From the NCBI RefSeq assembly GCF_009765875.1, contig NZ_LMUP01000008.1, positions 648,366 to 712,365 on the forward strand: a stretch of DNA of 64,000 bases. The letters are read 5' to 3'. The notes under the pieces are model-generated. The model did no database searches. It worked only from the letters and a program-made list of their open reading frames with translations, and was not told the DNA's origin. The position numbers and the translations under genes were made by a program. The stretch comes from Pedobacter sp. L105. GTDB lineage: Bacteria > Bacteroidota > Bacteroidia > Sphingobacteriales > Sphingobacteriaceae. Shown here piece by piece: positions 1 through 7,585 of this stretch (position 1 is the first letter of the stretch; each line of letters opens with the position of its first letter).

Positions 1-580
1 CCGCCTCGGCTTCTGCTAGAGCAATTTGCTGGGCTTCCAGTTGCTTCGTTTTCTTTTCCATGCCTTCGGGGTTTGGATAGTACAAGGTATCCACTCCATA
101 TGCTACAGCTGGGGCAATCTGCCGCAACATTCTAAACTTTACATCATTGTCTTTCATCCTTCCATTGTCATTCCAGAGATAAAAGCACATACCTGTTGAA
201 AATGCTGACAGGGCAAAAAGGACTAAGCCGCCGATAATAAAACCTTTTGTTTTGTCTTGAAAGCGGTGAAGTAGTTTGACCTGCATCTCTTTAGGGAAAT
301 TCCTAAAAAGTGTTTCCTGCATTTTGATGCTCGCCTCACCGCTTAACATCAGATTTTGAGTAGCAATAATCTGTTGGCTGATTTCATCCTGAAGTGGGGC
401 GGTTTTGTCCTGTTCAGCAATTTTGATGATCAGCTCTTTTAACTCGTCAAGCTGTCCGCTATAATCTTTAACATCCATAAGTTTAGTTAACTTTTCTTCG
501 GCACTGGTCATTCTTTCCCCTAATTTGATGGTGAGTTCCTGATTGTCCTGCAACTGTTCTTGTATTTCCTGTGTATTCAT
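1..580 (-). CDS. Mobilisation-module coiled-coil membrane protein (partial, C-terminus off the window)
   Basis: I translated this from the minus strand; its ATG (578-580) overlaps the relaxase stop as ATGA, so the two genes are translationally coupled. About 193 codons are visible and the 3' end runs off the left edge. Residues 1-75 are hydrophilic, Gln/Glu/Lys-rich and probably helical. A hydrophobic stretch at about residues 113-133 (FIIGGLVLFALSAFSTGM) is a likely single membrane segment, followed by a charged helical region. I recognise no named family. Its position directly after mobC-relaxase suggests a mobilisation accessory protein, perhaps anchoring the relaxosome to the membrane, but that is inference from context. 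Confidence 0.7.
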   Translation of the reverse strand, partial: MNTQEIQEQLQDNQELTIKLGERMTSAEEKLTKLMDVKDYSGQLDELKELIIKIAEQDKTAPLQDEISQQIIATQNLMLSGEASIKMQETLFRNFPKEMQVKLLHRFQDKTKGFIIGGLVLFALSAFSTGMCFYLWNDNGRMKDNDVKFRMLRQIAPAVAYGVDTLYYPNPEGMEKKTKQLEAQQIALAEAEA

Positions 581-1563
581 CGGCTTATTCCTTTTGATTG
601 TTCATGATCTGTTTGTTGTCCGGGCTTCTTTTTCTTCTTCCGGTAAATTTTGGCATCATCCTGATCTGCTGATTGTGCTGGCACAAATTCCGGGCTTAAT
701 AGGATTTCGAGAAGGCTTTTACCTCCGCTAAAGGCTGGCTGGCTATCATGGTGGTAATCCGGTCTCAATACTTCTTTGATCTGATCTGCTAAAGATGGTC
801 TGCTTTCTATAAATGTGGTTTGTTGCTGTTCTTTTTGCTGATTGAAACTGAGCTGGGCATTTAGATTACCATAGCTTAAAGACCTGTCAACGGCAGAGCC
901 TTTCATCTTAAATCCATCTTTCTCGAAAGAAATGCCTTGTACCTCATTTGTCCCGCTTCGCCTTTTATATTCCATCTGTATGCCTTTAGCCTGTAAATTG
1001 CTCTCTAAGCCTTTCCAGTTTACTGACTCTTTAACTGCTGATTTGACGGCATCAAATAATTCATACCTTATTTGCTCTTTTCCGTTCAATGCCTGACGGT
1101 TTACCTGCTCTTTTCCTTTGCCTAAATGGTAGCCGTGTTTTAGCGTGATTTCCTTGCAGGCTTTAATATTCCGCCCGTAACTGTTATTATCAGAAATGGT
1201 ATTGCCCTTGTTATCTACCCGGTTGTAAATGATGTGCATGTGTGGATTTTTTCCATCATGATGCCTGACCATTATATATTGGGTATTACGGATATTCATT
1301 TTCTCCATGTATTCCTTTGCACGTTCTACCATGATTTGATTGCTCAACTTTGACAGGTCTTCATTGCTCCAGCTTAAAACCAGATGGCCTACTGCTTTAC
1401 CTAATCCCGGTCTTGTTTTCCTTTGTTGGTTAAGATCCTGGGTAATTAAGTAGGCATTTTGCATCCGCACCCCGTTGGCATCCAAGATTACAGCATCTTT
1501 CTTGTCAACGACATAACGGACGCAACCGCCAAAGCTCTTTCCTGTAATAGGCTTACCGATCAT
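577..1563 (-). CDS. Relaxase/mobilization nuclease
   Basis: 328-residue protein of the relaxase/mobilization nuclease family (Pfam Relaxase, VirD2-like). It would nick one strand at oriT and stay covalently attached to the 5' end during conjugal transfer. The metal-binding motif is clear at residues 101-114 (HHDGKNPHMHIIYN, the HxDxxxPHxHxxxN signature), with H102, H108 and H110 as likely ligands. The catalytic Tyr is probably one of the N-terminal tyrosines (Y18 or Y38). The C-terminal 100 residues are Gln/Lys-rich and low in complexity, as in other Bacteroidota mobilisation proteins. It overlaps mobC upstream by 11 bp and the next gene downstream by 4 bp, forming one operon. Confidence 0.92.
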   Translation of the reverse strand: MIGKPITGKSFGGCVRYVVDKKDAVILDANGVRMQNAYLITQDLNQQRKTRPGLGKAVGHLVLSWSNEDLSKLSNQIMVERAKEYMEKMNIRNTQYIMVRHHDGKNPHMHIIYNRVDNKGNTISDNNSYGRNIKACKEITLKHGYHLGKGKEQVNRQALNGKEQIRYELFDAVKSAVKESVNWKGLESNLQAKGIQMEYKRRSGTNEVQGISFEKDGFKMKGSAVDRSLSYGNLNAQLSFNQQKEQQQTTFIESRPSLADQIKEVLRPDYHHDSQPAFSGGKSLLEILLSPEFVPAQSADQDDAKIYRKKKKKPGQQTDHEQSKGISR

Positions 1564-1930
1564 GTTTAGTAATTTTTAGCATTACTTCTTCTACCTGCGT
1601 GAGCATCGTCCGGCACTTAGCGGATAAGGACAACAGTCCTTCAACGTGAGCCAAATGGGTAAGCTGGTTCAGGTTATTAGCAAGCCCTGCCAATAATCTA
1701 TACCATCCACTTTCCTCGGTAGAAAAGCGGGGCACTATGCCTGCGGTTTTTGCCGCCCTTCTAAACCACTCGCTAGGTTTTAAACCTGCCTTTTTAGATT
1801 TGTCCTCGATCAGTAACCGCTCGGTAGGGGTTAACCTGATCATCAGGATTTCACTCCTTTTGATCCCTTTCTTTGGCCTGCCGGGCAACCGTTTTTTTGC
1901 AGGCTTCGTATTTTCATCTTTGACTTGCAT
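1553..1930 (-). CDS. MobC-like relaxosome accessory protein
   Basis: About 125 residues, similar to the MobC family of plasmid mobilisation relaxosome proteins, which bind oriT and help the relaxase reach its nick site. After a basic N-terminus (GRPKKGIKRSE) comes a ribbon-helix-helix-like segment (ILMIRLTPTERLLIEDKSKK), then the conserved region with NNLNQLTHLAH. I prefer the ATG at 1930 because it has a strong Shine-Dalgarno (AAAGGAG) in front. An upstream in-frame ATG at 1966 would add 12 Lys/Glu-rich residues. It lies between the hairpin-rich candidate oriT and the relaxase, the usual order for such modules. Confidence 0.85.
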   Translation of the reverse strand: MQVKDENTKPAKKRLPGRPKKGIKRSEILMIRLTPTERLLIEDKSKKAGLKPSEWFRRAAKTAGIVPRFSTEESGWYRLLAGLANNLNQLTHLAHVEGLLSLSAKCRTMLTQVEEVMLKITKHDR

Positions 1931-1967
1931 CCCTTTTTCTCCTTTCTCATTTTTCAATGTGACCATC

Positions 1968-2120
1968 GGGAGCGAACCGAAATTTTTCCCCCCAAGGGAA
2001 AAATCGAGTGTTTTTGTATAGCAAAAACATTAACTCGCTCCCTCATTTTCTCTAATTTGTACCGTTATAGAACTTCGTTAGAAGTTCTGCAATCGGGGCG
2101 GGAATTTGGTTACTTCCCGC
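1968..2120. other. Candidate origin of transfer (hairpin cluster)
   Basis: A gene-free stretch just upstream of mobC with five perfect inverted repeats. An outer pair GGGAGCGA (1968-1975)/TCGCTCCC (2035-2042) encloses two hairpins, TTTTTCCC/GGGAAAAA (1983-2003) and TGTTTTTG/CAAAAACA (2009-2029). Then come AGAACTTC-GTTA-GAAGTTCT (2069-2088) and GCGGGAA/TTCCCGC (2098-2120). Dense inverted repeats beside MobC and relaxase genes are typical of oriT. The nick site cannot be assigned by eye, and some of the hairpins could instead regulate mobC transcription. Confidence 0.55.
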
Positions 2121-2134
2121 TGGTTTCAGCCATC

Positions 2135-2428
2135 TTAATTCTGCCCGTCTTCGTTCAGTAGCCATATTGAACTGGCATGGGTCGGGTGGTAAGATGGCTC
2201 ATAACTGATATACCCAAAATCAATTAATTCCTTCAAACATTTGTGATACGTCACAATTGATTTGATACGGGAGAAACGCATGAGCCTGCTCCGGCTAACC
2301 CGTGTAGCCGCTCCCGGTGAATGATCAGTGCGGAAATAAAATACCGCCATGACGAGACTCAAATGTGAAGGCAACAGACGGTGATCGTCTGCTGCTTTTT
2401 TCATAAAAGTGGTGGGTAGGTAATTCAT
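2135..2428 (-). CDS. Small winged-helix-like hypothetical protein
   Basis: 97 residues, basic and rich in His/Ser/Arg. The middle (RSRLMRFSRIKSIVTYHKCLKELIDFGYISYEP) reads like a winged-helix DNA-binding unit: a recognition-helix segment, then a helix and a beta turn ending in GYISYEPS. Its ATG overlaps the stop of the upstream excisionase-like gene as ATGA and is preceded by a strong AGGAGG ribosome binding site, so it is co-translated with that gene. In Bacteroidota mobile elements such a protein often follows an HTH_17 protein. A regulatory or replication role is plausible but not demonstrated. I do not recognise a named family. Confidence 0.72.
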   Translation of the reverse strand: MNYLPTTFMKKAADDHRLLPSHLSLVMAVFYFRTDHSPGAATRVSRSRLMRFSRIKSIVTYHKCLKELIDFGYISYEPSYHPTHASSIWLLNEDGQN

Positions 2429-2703
2429 AATGCACCTCCTTCCGCTGGGCTGTCCCCAAGCATGTGATTAATATCTTCGGATTTATAGTACATCGTTCCC
2501 CCGATCTTTTTAAAATGAAGCGTACCATTGATACGAAGGTTCTGCAATGTTCCCGGTGAAATGCTCAATATCTTTCTGACCTCCGCACTTTTTAACCAGG
2601 TCTTTGCAAATGGCTGTTGTGGCTGTAATACTTCTTTGAGTTCTGCAATCAGTTCGGATTTAAAAGTCTTTAAATCTTCCGGAGTGATAATGTCAATATT
2701 CAT
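2425..2703 (-). CDS. Excisionase-like helix-turn-helix protein
   Basis: About 92 residues from the preferred ATG at 2703; an in-frame ATG at 2814 would add 37 residues that look non-conserved. The C-terminal half matches the HTH_17/excisionase (MerR-like) pattern: a WLKSAEVRKILSISPGTLQN helix-turn-helix, then the wing LHFKKIGGTMYYKSEDINHML. The N-terminal half is a short amphipathic helix (EDLKTFKSELIAELKEV). Proteins of this type act as recombination directionality factors or as regulators in Bacteroidota integrative elements. The distant integrase at 12.5-13.8 kb is a possible partner. The start choice is the least certain point. Confidence 0.78.
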   Translation of the reverse strand: MNIDIITPEDLKTFKSELIAELKEVLQPQQPFAKTWLKSAEVRKILSISPGTLQNLRINGTLHFKKIGGTMYYKSEDINHMLGDSPAEGGAL

Positions 2704-3107
2704 AATATCATATTCAGGTGAAACAATAGGTGTAACTGAATAGCTGTATATCTGATCATTGGTCAATCTGGATAAAACCCATAGCCCTTGATCTGACAAG
2801 CTATATATCTTCAATGATGGATGTACAGTTATGAACTGTTTTCAAATAGGGGTTGATCTTGGATTACTGTAGATGCCACCTTTACAATCAGGCTTTGATA
2901 AGGGGGCAAGGTGTTTTGATAAGTAATCTGCATACATTTTGATTTGACTCAAAAGTGCAGCGTAAACCCACCCGTTCATGACCCTTCAAAAAACGAGGGT
3001 AACGGGAGTGGGTAAATATTAAATTTCGGTCACAGCTAAACTTCTACCTGTCAAACAGATACAAATTATATGAGCAATGAGAAGAAGAAGTGCGAAATAA
3101 GAGACTG
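2704..3107. other. Intergenic region, no gene seen
   Basis: About 400 bp between the excisionase-like gene and the next minus-strand gene. No reading frame has good codon character, and I see no tRNA fold or strong hairpin. It probably contains the promoter for the excisionase-like gene, whose optional N-terminal extension (to 2814) also falls here. Nothing further can be supported. Confidence 0.5.
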
Positions 3108-3875
3108 TTAGCTTCTTTTTTTTGCAGGGATGATTTTAAAGAGTTTTTTGTTCTCTGGAACAGGTGAGAATTTAGATTTTGAAAGGTCATCCGGGTCGGG
3201 TGTAAAATACCTTTTGATCCTTTCATATTTTATGGGCTGACGGTCTTCGGTGAAATACTTGCAAATAATTTTCATCCAAATTGCCTGTGTCTGGGCAAAC
3301 GCCAATTCTATTTTGCCATCAATTGTTTGTTCCTGTATTTGTAAAATAATGTCTACTAAAGTTAGCACGTAGCCTTTTGGAATATTGATATGATCCTTAG
3401 TTTCCAGTAATCTGAACGTCTTTAACTCCTTATCCATTTTATCCATCTTATTTTGCATGGTATTGATTTGGTTCTGTTGCCGCATGATGATCTCCACCTC
3501 CGTTTCATGGGAGTTCCATTTGTCAATAGAAATCAAAAAACCGGTAAGACTTTTCAAATGTTTGATTTCCTGCTGGTCTCTAACATGATTTTTGCTTTCA
3601 TAAATATCTTTCTCCACCAACGTTTTAAGCCTTGTTTCGATCAGACTCCATAGATGTGTGAAAAAATCCTCTTCCTTACCGTCTTCATGTTTAGCTAAAT
3701 AATAGTTCAAATGCCGGGTGTAAAATTCTTCCCATCGACTGGCATCCGTGGCAAAAATCCGCAAAAAGAAATGCTTCAAAAAGCTCTTTTTGTTCCAGTG
3801 CAGATAATTTCCAATGTCTAGTGTGTTCTTAGAAAAATCAAATCGGTCTCGTTGTCGAAAATATTCTAAACTCAT
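3108..3875 (-). CDS. Hypothetical protein with central coiled coil
   Basis: 255 residues, no family recognised. The N-terminal third is aromatic and basic (FRQRDRFDFSKNTLDIGNYLHWNKKSFLKHFF). Residues 150-170 are a likely coiled coil (MRQQNQINTMQNKMDKMDKE). The C-terminal part is mostly helical and ends in a basic tail (KLFKIIPAKKRS). There is no signal peptide or membrane segment. The gene stands alone on the minus strand between the mobilisation module and the divergently transcribed arsenic operon. The general shape recalls accessory regulators of Bacteroidota conjugative elements, but no motif supports a specific assignment. Confidence 0.7.
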   Translation of the reverse strand: MSLEYFRQRDRFDFSKNTLDIGNYLHWNKKSFLKHFFLRIFATDASRWEEFYTRHLNYYLAKHEDGKEEDFFTHLWSLIETRLKTLVEKDIYESKNHVRDQQEIKHLKSLTGFLISIDKWNSHETEVEIIMRQQNQINTMQNKMDKMDKELKTFRLLETKDHINIPKGYVLTLVDIILQIQEQTIDGKIELAFAQTQAIWMKIICKYFTEDRQPIKYERIKRYFTPDPDDLSKSKFSPVPENKKLFKIIPAKKRS

Positions 3876-4033
3876 AGGATAGGGATATATCCAAATTTAC
3901 CGAAATTAACCCTTACTCTCTATAGCTCTAAATATAATTCTCAACTTAAAGCCTTTTGATCATTTATGTAATATTCCTTATTGGTGTTCCAAAGGAAAGT
4001 TTTAAATAAAATTTTTGGAAATTATATATGTAT

Positions 4034-4051
4034 ATCGTAATATTGCAATAT
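4034..4051 (+). promoter_or_regulatory. ArsR operator box 1
   Basis: ATCGTAATATTGCAATAT, containing the perfect 12-bp palindrome ATATTGCAATAT (4040-4051), ends 6 bp before the preferred arsR start at 4058. An almost identical 18-mer (one change) precedes the second arsR-like gene. Short AT-rich palindromes of this kind are normal ArsR/SmtB operators. The position supports starting arsR at 4058 rather than 4028, because the earlier start would lie upstream of the operator. Confidence 0.65.
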
Positions 4052-4057
4052 AAAGTT

Positions 4058-4387
4058 ATGGGACTTACAAAAACAGAAATATTCACCGAAGAGCAAAACA
4101 GATTAGCTGTAATGCTAAAAGCTATGGCACATCCGGCTAGGATTGCTATCCTTCAACACATCATTAAAACTAATGCTTGTATCTGCGGAGATTTAGTAGA
4201 GGAACTAGGATTGGCACAAGCTACTATTTCACAACATCTGAAAGAATTGAAAACAGCCGGGCTTATTCAGGGAACTATAGAAGGCGTTTCTGTTTGTTAT
4301 TGTATCAATCCTGGGGTCTGGGATGACCTGCAAAAACAACTTTCAGGGTTTTTTAATACTTATAGTATAAAGACTGATTGCTGTTAA
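4058..4387 (+). CDS. arsR: ArsR-family arsenic-responsive repressor
   Basis: 109 residues from ATG 4058. It is a winged-helix repressor that leaves DNA when As(III) binds. The body is canonical: KAMAHPARIAILQHI, then CICGDLVEELGLAQATISQHLKEL as the recognition HTH, then the wing GLIQGTIEGVSVCYCINP. Candidate arsenite ligands are C41 and C43 (ACICGDL replaces the classical ELCVCDL), with further Cys at 80, 82, 108 and 109. It heads the arsenic cluster and has an operator just before its start, so it is likely autoregulated. A 10-codon longer start at 4028 is possible but would span the operator. Confidence 0.9.
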   Translation: MGLTKTEIFTEEQNRLAVMLKAMAHPARIAILQHIIKTNACICGDLVEELGLAQATISQHLKELKTAGLIQGTIEGVSVCYCINPGVWDDLQKQLSGFFNTYSIKTDCC

Positions 4388-4405
4388 AAAAATTTGGCCA
4401 GATAC

Positions 4406-4423
4406 ATCGTAATATTACAATAT
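4406..4423 (+). promoter_or_regulatory. ArsR operator box 2
   Basis: ATCGTAATATTACAATAT, 17 of 18 bases identical to box 1, ends 4 bp before the ATG of the second arsR-like gene. This suggests that the same repressor, or the second ArsR-like protein, controls an internal promoter here. A shorter palindrome TATTGCAATA (4508-4517) inside the second gene could be an auxiliary site or chance. Confidence 0.55.
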
Positions 4424-4427
4424 TAAT

Positions 4428-4760
4428 ATGAGCAAAGAGCAGGAAGATTTCAGGAACAATCAACTTAGGGCAGTGGAGATCCTGCGTATTCTTGCTGATA
4501 CAAATAGTATTGCAATATTAGACCGTATACTAGTTATCAATACCTGTATTTGCGGAGAATTTATTGGTGTATTGAACCTAAGCAAACAAGAACTAAATGA
4601 TCAATTATCGAGAATGATCAGTTCTGGCATCATTCAGGGCAAGATCAACGGATCAAAAACTTGTTATTGCCTGAGTCCTGACGTTCCTGATTTACTCGAA
4701 AATATACTTGGAAAACATACCTCTCACTACACCGCACACCTTTACTGCAATGAATGCTAA
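4428..4760 (+). CDS. Divergent second ArsR-like protein
   Basis: 110 residues, paralogous to the preceding arsR. It keeps the fold outline (LRILADTNSIAILDRIL, then TCICGEFIGVLNLSKQELNDQLSRM, then GIIQGKINGSKTCYCLSP) and the paired Cys motifs at C40/C42 and C79/C81, and ends with C107 and C110. The recognition helix has diverged strongly: the typical ATISQHLKEL is LSKQELNDQLSRM here. It may bind DNA with altered specificity, or act as an arsenite-binding co-regulator or metallochaperone. A copy of the ArsR operator lies directly before its start. The family assignment is good; its exact role is unknown. Confidence 0.75.
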   Translation: MSKEQEDFRNNQLRAVEILRILADTNSIAILDRILVINTCICGEFIGVLNLSKQELNDQLSRMISSGIIQGKINGSKTCYCLSPDVPDLLENILGKHTSHYTAHLYCNEC

Positions 4761-4793
4761 CAGAATATATAATTGAACATAAAATTTAAAATC

Positions 4794-5351
4794 ATGGATA
4801 AATTAGAAGCAATAAATTGGAAAACATTTAAAGAAACTTTGGAGCAACATCCTGATCTGACTCTACAATTTCAGTATGCAGAAAATAAGTGGGTGGGTGC
4901 TTCCTACCATATCACAGAAATAAAACAAGCCCCGATTGTATCTGTAGATTGTGGTGGGGTAATGAATAGCTGGACAGAGATTATTATGCAATTATGGGAG
5001 CCTACAGATGAAGATCAGGAAAGGGCAATGAATGTAAGCAAAGCCTTGTCTATTGTAAAGCTGGTTGAAAAGTCACTTCCATTGAACCCTTTGGGTACTG
5101 TTAAAATTGAATTTGGAAATTCGCAATTTGATACCAGACAAATGTTTCCAAATGACTTTATCATTTCAGAAGGAAATTTGGTAATTGATTTACGTCCTGA
5201 CGCTGTACAGTGTAAAGCTATGGAAAGAGGGGGAAGTTGCGGCACAACGGCAACTGGCGAAGAATGCTGCGCTCCTGAAAAACCTAAAGTAGAATTGAAA
5301 AATCTTGCAGTAGCAGGAGAAAGTTGTACTCCCGGTTCTGGATGCTGCTAA
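4794..5351 (+). CDS. DUF6428 family protein with Cys-rich C-terminal tail
   Basis: 185 residues from ATG 4794 (the frame opens earlier only with a TTG). The body resembles DUF6428, a family repeatedly found in Bacteroidota arsenic clusters; its function is not known to me. Residues 1-135 form a compact globular domain with C53. The last 45 residues hold seven Cys (140, 149, 158, 159, 178, 184, 185), including a CC pair in GEECCAPE and a terminal GSGCC. That tail looks suited to trivalent arsenic or other thiophilic metals. Acting as a metallochaperone feeding the ACR3 pump is a reasonable inference, not a known fact. Confidence 0.8.
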   Translation: MDKLEAINWKTFKETLEQHPDLTLQFQYAENKWVGASYHITEIKQAPIVSVDCGGVMNSWTEIIMQLWEPTDEDQERAMNVSKALSIVKLVEKSLPLNPLGTVKIEFGNSQFDTRQMFPNDFIISEGNLVIDLRPDAVQCKAMERGGSCGTTATGEECCAPEKPKVELKNLAVAGESCTPGSGCC

Positions 5352-5361
5352 TCATATCATT

Positions 5362-5856
5362 ATGATCAATATTAGGGGATTAGAACCAAATGATTGGAAT
5401 GTAATTAAAACTATCTATCTGGAAGGAATTGCCACTGGACAGGCAACCTTCCAGACTGATGCACCTACATGGGAAGATTGGGACAAAGGACACTTGCCTA
5501 ATTTACGCTATGTGGCAGTAATTGATCAGCAGGTTGCGGGATGGATTGCCTTGTCACCAGTTTCAGGCAGATGTGTGTATGCTGGGGTTGCCGAAGTAAG
5601 TGTTTATGTTGCTGAAAGCTACAGGGGTCAAAAAATTGGCTATCAATTGCTGGATTTTCTGATTACCGAAAGTGAGAAGCAAGGTATATGGACACTGCAA
5701 GCAGGGATATTTCCTGAAAATCTCTCTAGCCATTCATTACATCAGCGTTTAGGTTTTCGCATTATTGGCTTTAGAGAAAAAGTTGGAAAACAACATGGTA
5801 TTTGGCGCAATGTGAATTTATTGGAAAGAAGAAGTAAGATTGCCGGAACTGAATAA
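5362..5856 (+). CDS. arsN1: ArsN1-like GNAT N-acetyltransferase
   Basis: 164 residues of the GNAT fold, close in pattern to phosphinothricin acetyltransferases: IRGLEPNDWNVIKTIYLEGI at the N-terminus, ATFQTDAPTWEDWD, the beta4 region AEVSVYVAESYRGQKIGYQLL with the acetyl-CoA pyrophosphate loop RGQKIG, and LHQRLGFRIIGFREKVGKQHG near the end. ArsN1 members acetylate arsinothricin, an organoarsenical antibiotic, and are encoded in ars operons, which fits this location. The gene follows DUF6428 by 10 bp. Phosphinothricin or another amine could be the real substrate. Family assignment is confident; the substrate is inferred from context. Confidence 0.82.
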   Translation: MINIRGLEPNDWNVIKTIYLEGIATGQATFQTDAPTWEDWDKGHLPNLRYVAVIDQQVAGWIALSPVSGRCVYAGVAEVSVYVAESYRGQKIGYQLLDFLITESEKQGIWTLQAGIFPENLSSHSLHQRLGFRIIGFREKVGKQHGIWRNVNLLERRSKIAGTE

Positions 5857-5878
5857 AAGATAAATAATTCTATAATAG

Positions 5879-5939
5879 ATGAAGCCTGCATGAGCTTACA
5901 GCTCACACAAAAAAAATAAGATCATGCAAGCTTCATAAC
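5879..5939. repeat. Palindromic repeat, copy 1
   Basis: A 61-bp imperfect palindrome between arsN1 and arsC. The left arm ATGAAGCCTGCATGAGC pairs with the right arm GATCATGCAAGCTTCAT (two mismatches) around an A-rich loop, followed by AAC. Two related units lie at 57704-57767 and 57783-57843. There is no clear T-run, so it is not an ordinary terminator. It may be a REP-like dispersed element or a processing site between arsN1 and arsC. Confidence 0.65.
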
Positions 5940-5962
5940 AGATAAAAAACAATAGGAAAGTG

Positions 5963-6376
5963 ATGAAAAATATATTAGTACTCTGCACGGGAAACAGTTG
6001 CAGGAGTCAATTAGCAGAAGGATACCTAAGATACTTTGCTGGTGATCGAGCAAAGATCTATAGTGCCGGAATTGAAACACACGGAGTAAACCCAAAAGCT
6101 ATTCAAGTAATGGCAGAGGATCATATTGATATTTCTAATCATACCTCTAACCATGTAGATGAATATTTATCCGTCCCTTTTGATTATGTAATTACTGTTT
6201 GCGACAATGCAAATGAAGCCTGTCCATTTTTTCCGGGTAAAGTGGAACGTTTCCATGAGAATTTCCCTGATCCCGCAAAAGCTACCGGATCAGCAGAAGA
6301 TGTAATAGAAGAATTTAGAAGAGTACGTGATTTGATTAAAGTTTTTTCAAAGAATTTTGTACAGACTCACCTTTAA
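5963..6376 (+). CDS. arsC: Arsenate reductase, thioredoxin-coupled (LMW-PTPase fold)
   Basis: 137 residues from ATG 5963. It reduces arsenate to arsenite for export. The fold is that of low-molecular-weight phosphatases, with the P-loop CTGNSCRS (C8-x5-R14). C80 and C87 (VCDNANEACPFF) complete the three-cysteine relay, spaced exactly as C10/C82/C89 in the Bacillus subtilis/Staphylococcus type. D103 in FPDP is the general acid position. The presence of all three Cys points to thioredoxin as electron donor rather than glutaredoxin. It is separated from arsN1 by a palindromic repeat and sits 87 bp before the ACR3 gene. Confidence 0.93.
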   Translation: MKNILVLCTGNSCRSQLAEGYLRYFAGDRAKIYSAGIETHGVNPKAIQVMAEDHIDISNHTSNHVDEYLSVPFDYVITVCDNANEACPFFPGKVERFHENFPDPAKATGSAEDVIEEFRRVRDLIKVFSKNFVQTHL

Positions 6377-6463
6377 ATACAATTTGGGATGGGGCATTAT
6401 AGCCCTTATTCTTTTTATCCTTGCATCGTAAAATAGCAATAAAACAATATTAAATAAAACATC

Positions 6464-7546
6464 ATGTCAGCAAATAATTGCGCACCAGCCAACGAAAGAA
6501 AGAAACTTAGTTTTTTAGACCGTTACCTCACCTTATGGATTTTTCTAGCAATGGGTATAGGCATTAGTATCGGTTTTTTTATCCCTTCTTCTTCTGGTTT
6601 CATCAATTCCTTTTCAAGCGGAACGACAAATATTCCACTCGCTATTGGCCTTATCTTAATGATGTATCCCCCACTTGCAAAAGTTAAATATGAAAGAATG
6701 GGAGAAGTTTTTAAAGACACCAAGGTTCTAACTGTGTCGTTAGTTTTAAATTGGGTTGTCGGCCCGTTGCTTATGTTTTTCCTCGCCATTACTTTTTTAA
6801 GGGATTATCCTGAATATATGATCGGCTTAATACTGATTGGACTTGCAAGGTGTATCGCTATGGTAGTTGTTTGGAACGAATTGGCAGAAGGCAACAGGGA
6901 ATATGCGGCAGGTTTGATTGCATTAAACAGCATTTTCCAAGTACTGTTATACAGTGTATTCGCTTATGTTTTCATTACTGTGCTTCCGCCTTACTTTGGT
7001 TTAAAAGGTTTGGAGGTAAATATTACAATTGGTGAAATTGCTAAAAGTGTAGGCATATATCTTGGGCTGCCGTTTGCAATGGGCATTATCAGCCGTTATG
7101 CCTTAATCAGTTTAAAAGGTGAAGATTGGTTCCAAAATAAATTTGTTCCCCTGATCTCTCCAATTACATTGATTGCCCTACTGTTTACCATTGTGATTAT
7201 GTTCAGTTTAAAAGGGGAATTGATCGTACACATCCCTATGGATGTAATAAGAATAGCTATTCCATTGGTTATTTATTTTTCAATTATGTTCGTATTCAGC
7301 TTTTTTGCCGGGCGCTATTTTGGTGCTGATTATTCTAAAAGCACATCAATAGCTTTTACAGCCACAGGAAATAACTTTGAATTAGCGATAGCAGTCGCTA
7401 TTGGTGTATTTGGGATAAATTCAGGTCAGGCATTTGCGGGTGTAATCGGTCCACTTGTGGAAGTACCCGCACTAATTGCCTTGGTAAATCTGGCCTTTTG
7501 GTTTAGAAAGAAATACTTTAAAGCGATACCTGAAACTACTGTTTAG
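6464..7546 (+). CDS. acr3: ACR3-family arsenite efflux permease
   Basis: 360 residues, about ten membrane segments. It exports arsenite across the inner membrane using the proton motive force. The two residues essential in ACR3 are present: the Cys in GLARCIAMVVVWN (C130) and the Glu in GPLVEVPAL (E333). The N-terminus (MSANNCAPANERKKLSFLDR) is cytoplasmic and the first helix begins near residue 22. It is placed after arsC in the same direction, completing the basic resistance set of repressor, reductase and pump. ACR3 rather than ArsB is certain from the sequence type; NCBI names often use arsB for this family. Confidence 0.95.
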   Translation: MSANNCAPANERKKLSFLDRYLTLWIFLAMGIGISIGFFIPSSSGFINSFSSGTTNIPLAIGLILMMYPPLAKVKYERMGEVFKDTKVLTVSLVLNWVVGPLLMFFLAITFLRDYPEYMIGLILIGLARCIAMVVVWNELAEGNREYAAGLIALNSIFQVLLYSVFAYVFITVLPPYFGLKGLEVNITIGEIAKSVGIYLGLPFAMGIISRYALISLKGEDWFQNKFVPLISPITLIALLFTIVIMFSLKGELIVHIPMDVIRIAIPLVIYFSIMFVFSFFAGRYFGADYSKSTSIAFTATGNNFELAIAVAIGVFGINSGQAFAGVIGPLVEVPALIALVNLAFWFRKKYFKAIPETTV

Positions 7547-7585
7547 CAAAACATCCAAATTAGAAAATCTAAAATTTATAATAAT

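Noticed and set aside
5879..5939. Palindromic repeat copy 1 as the terminator of arsN1.
   Set aside because: It has no T-run after the stem, and related copies sit in a 5' leader, where termination would be counterproductive.
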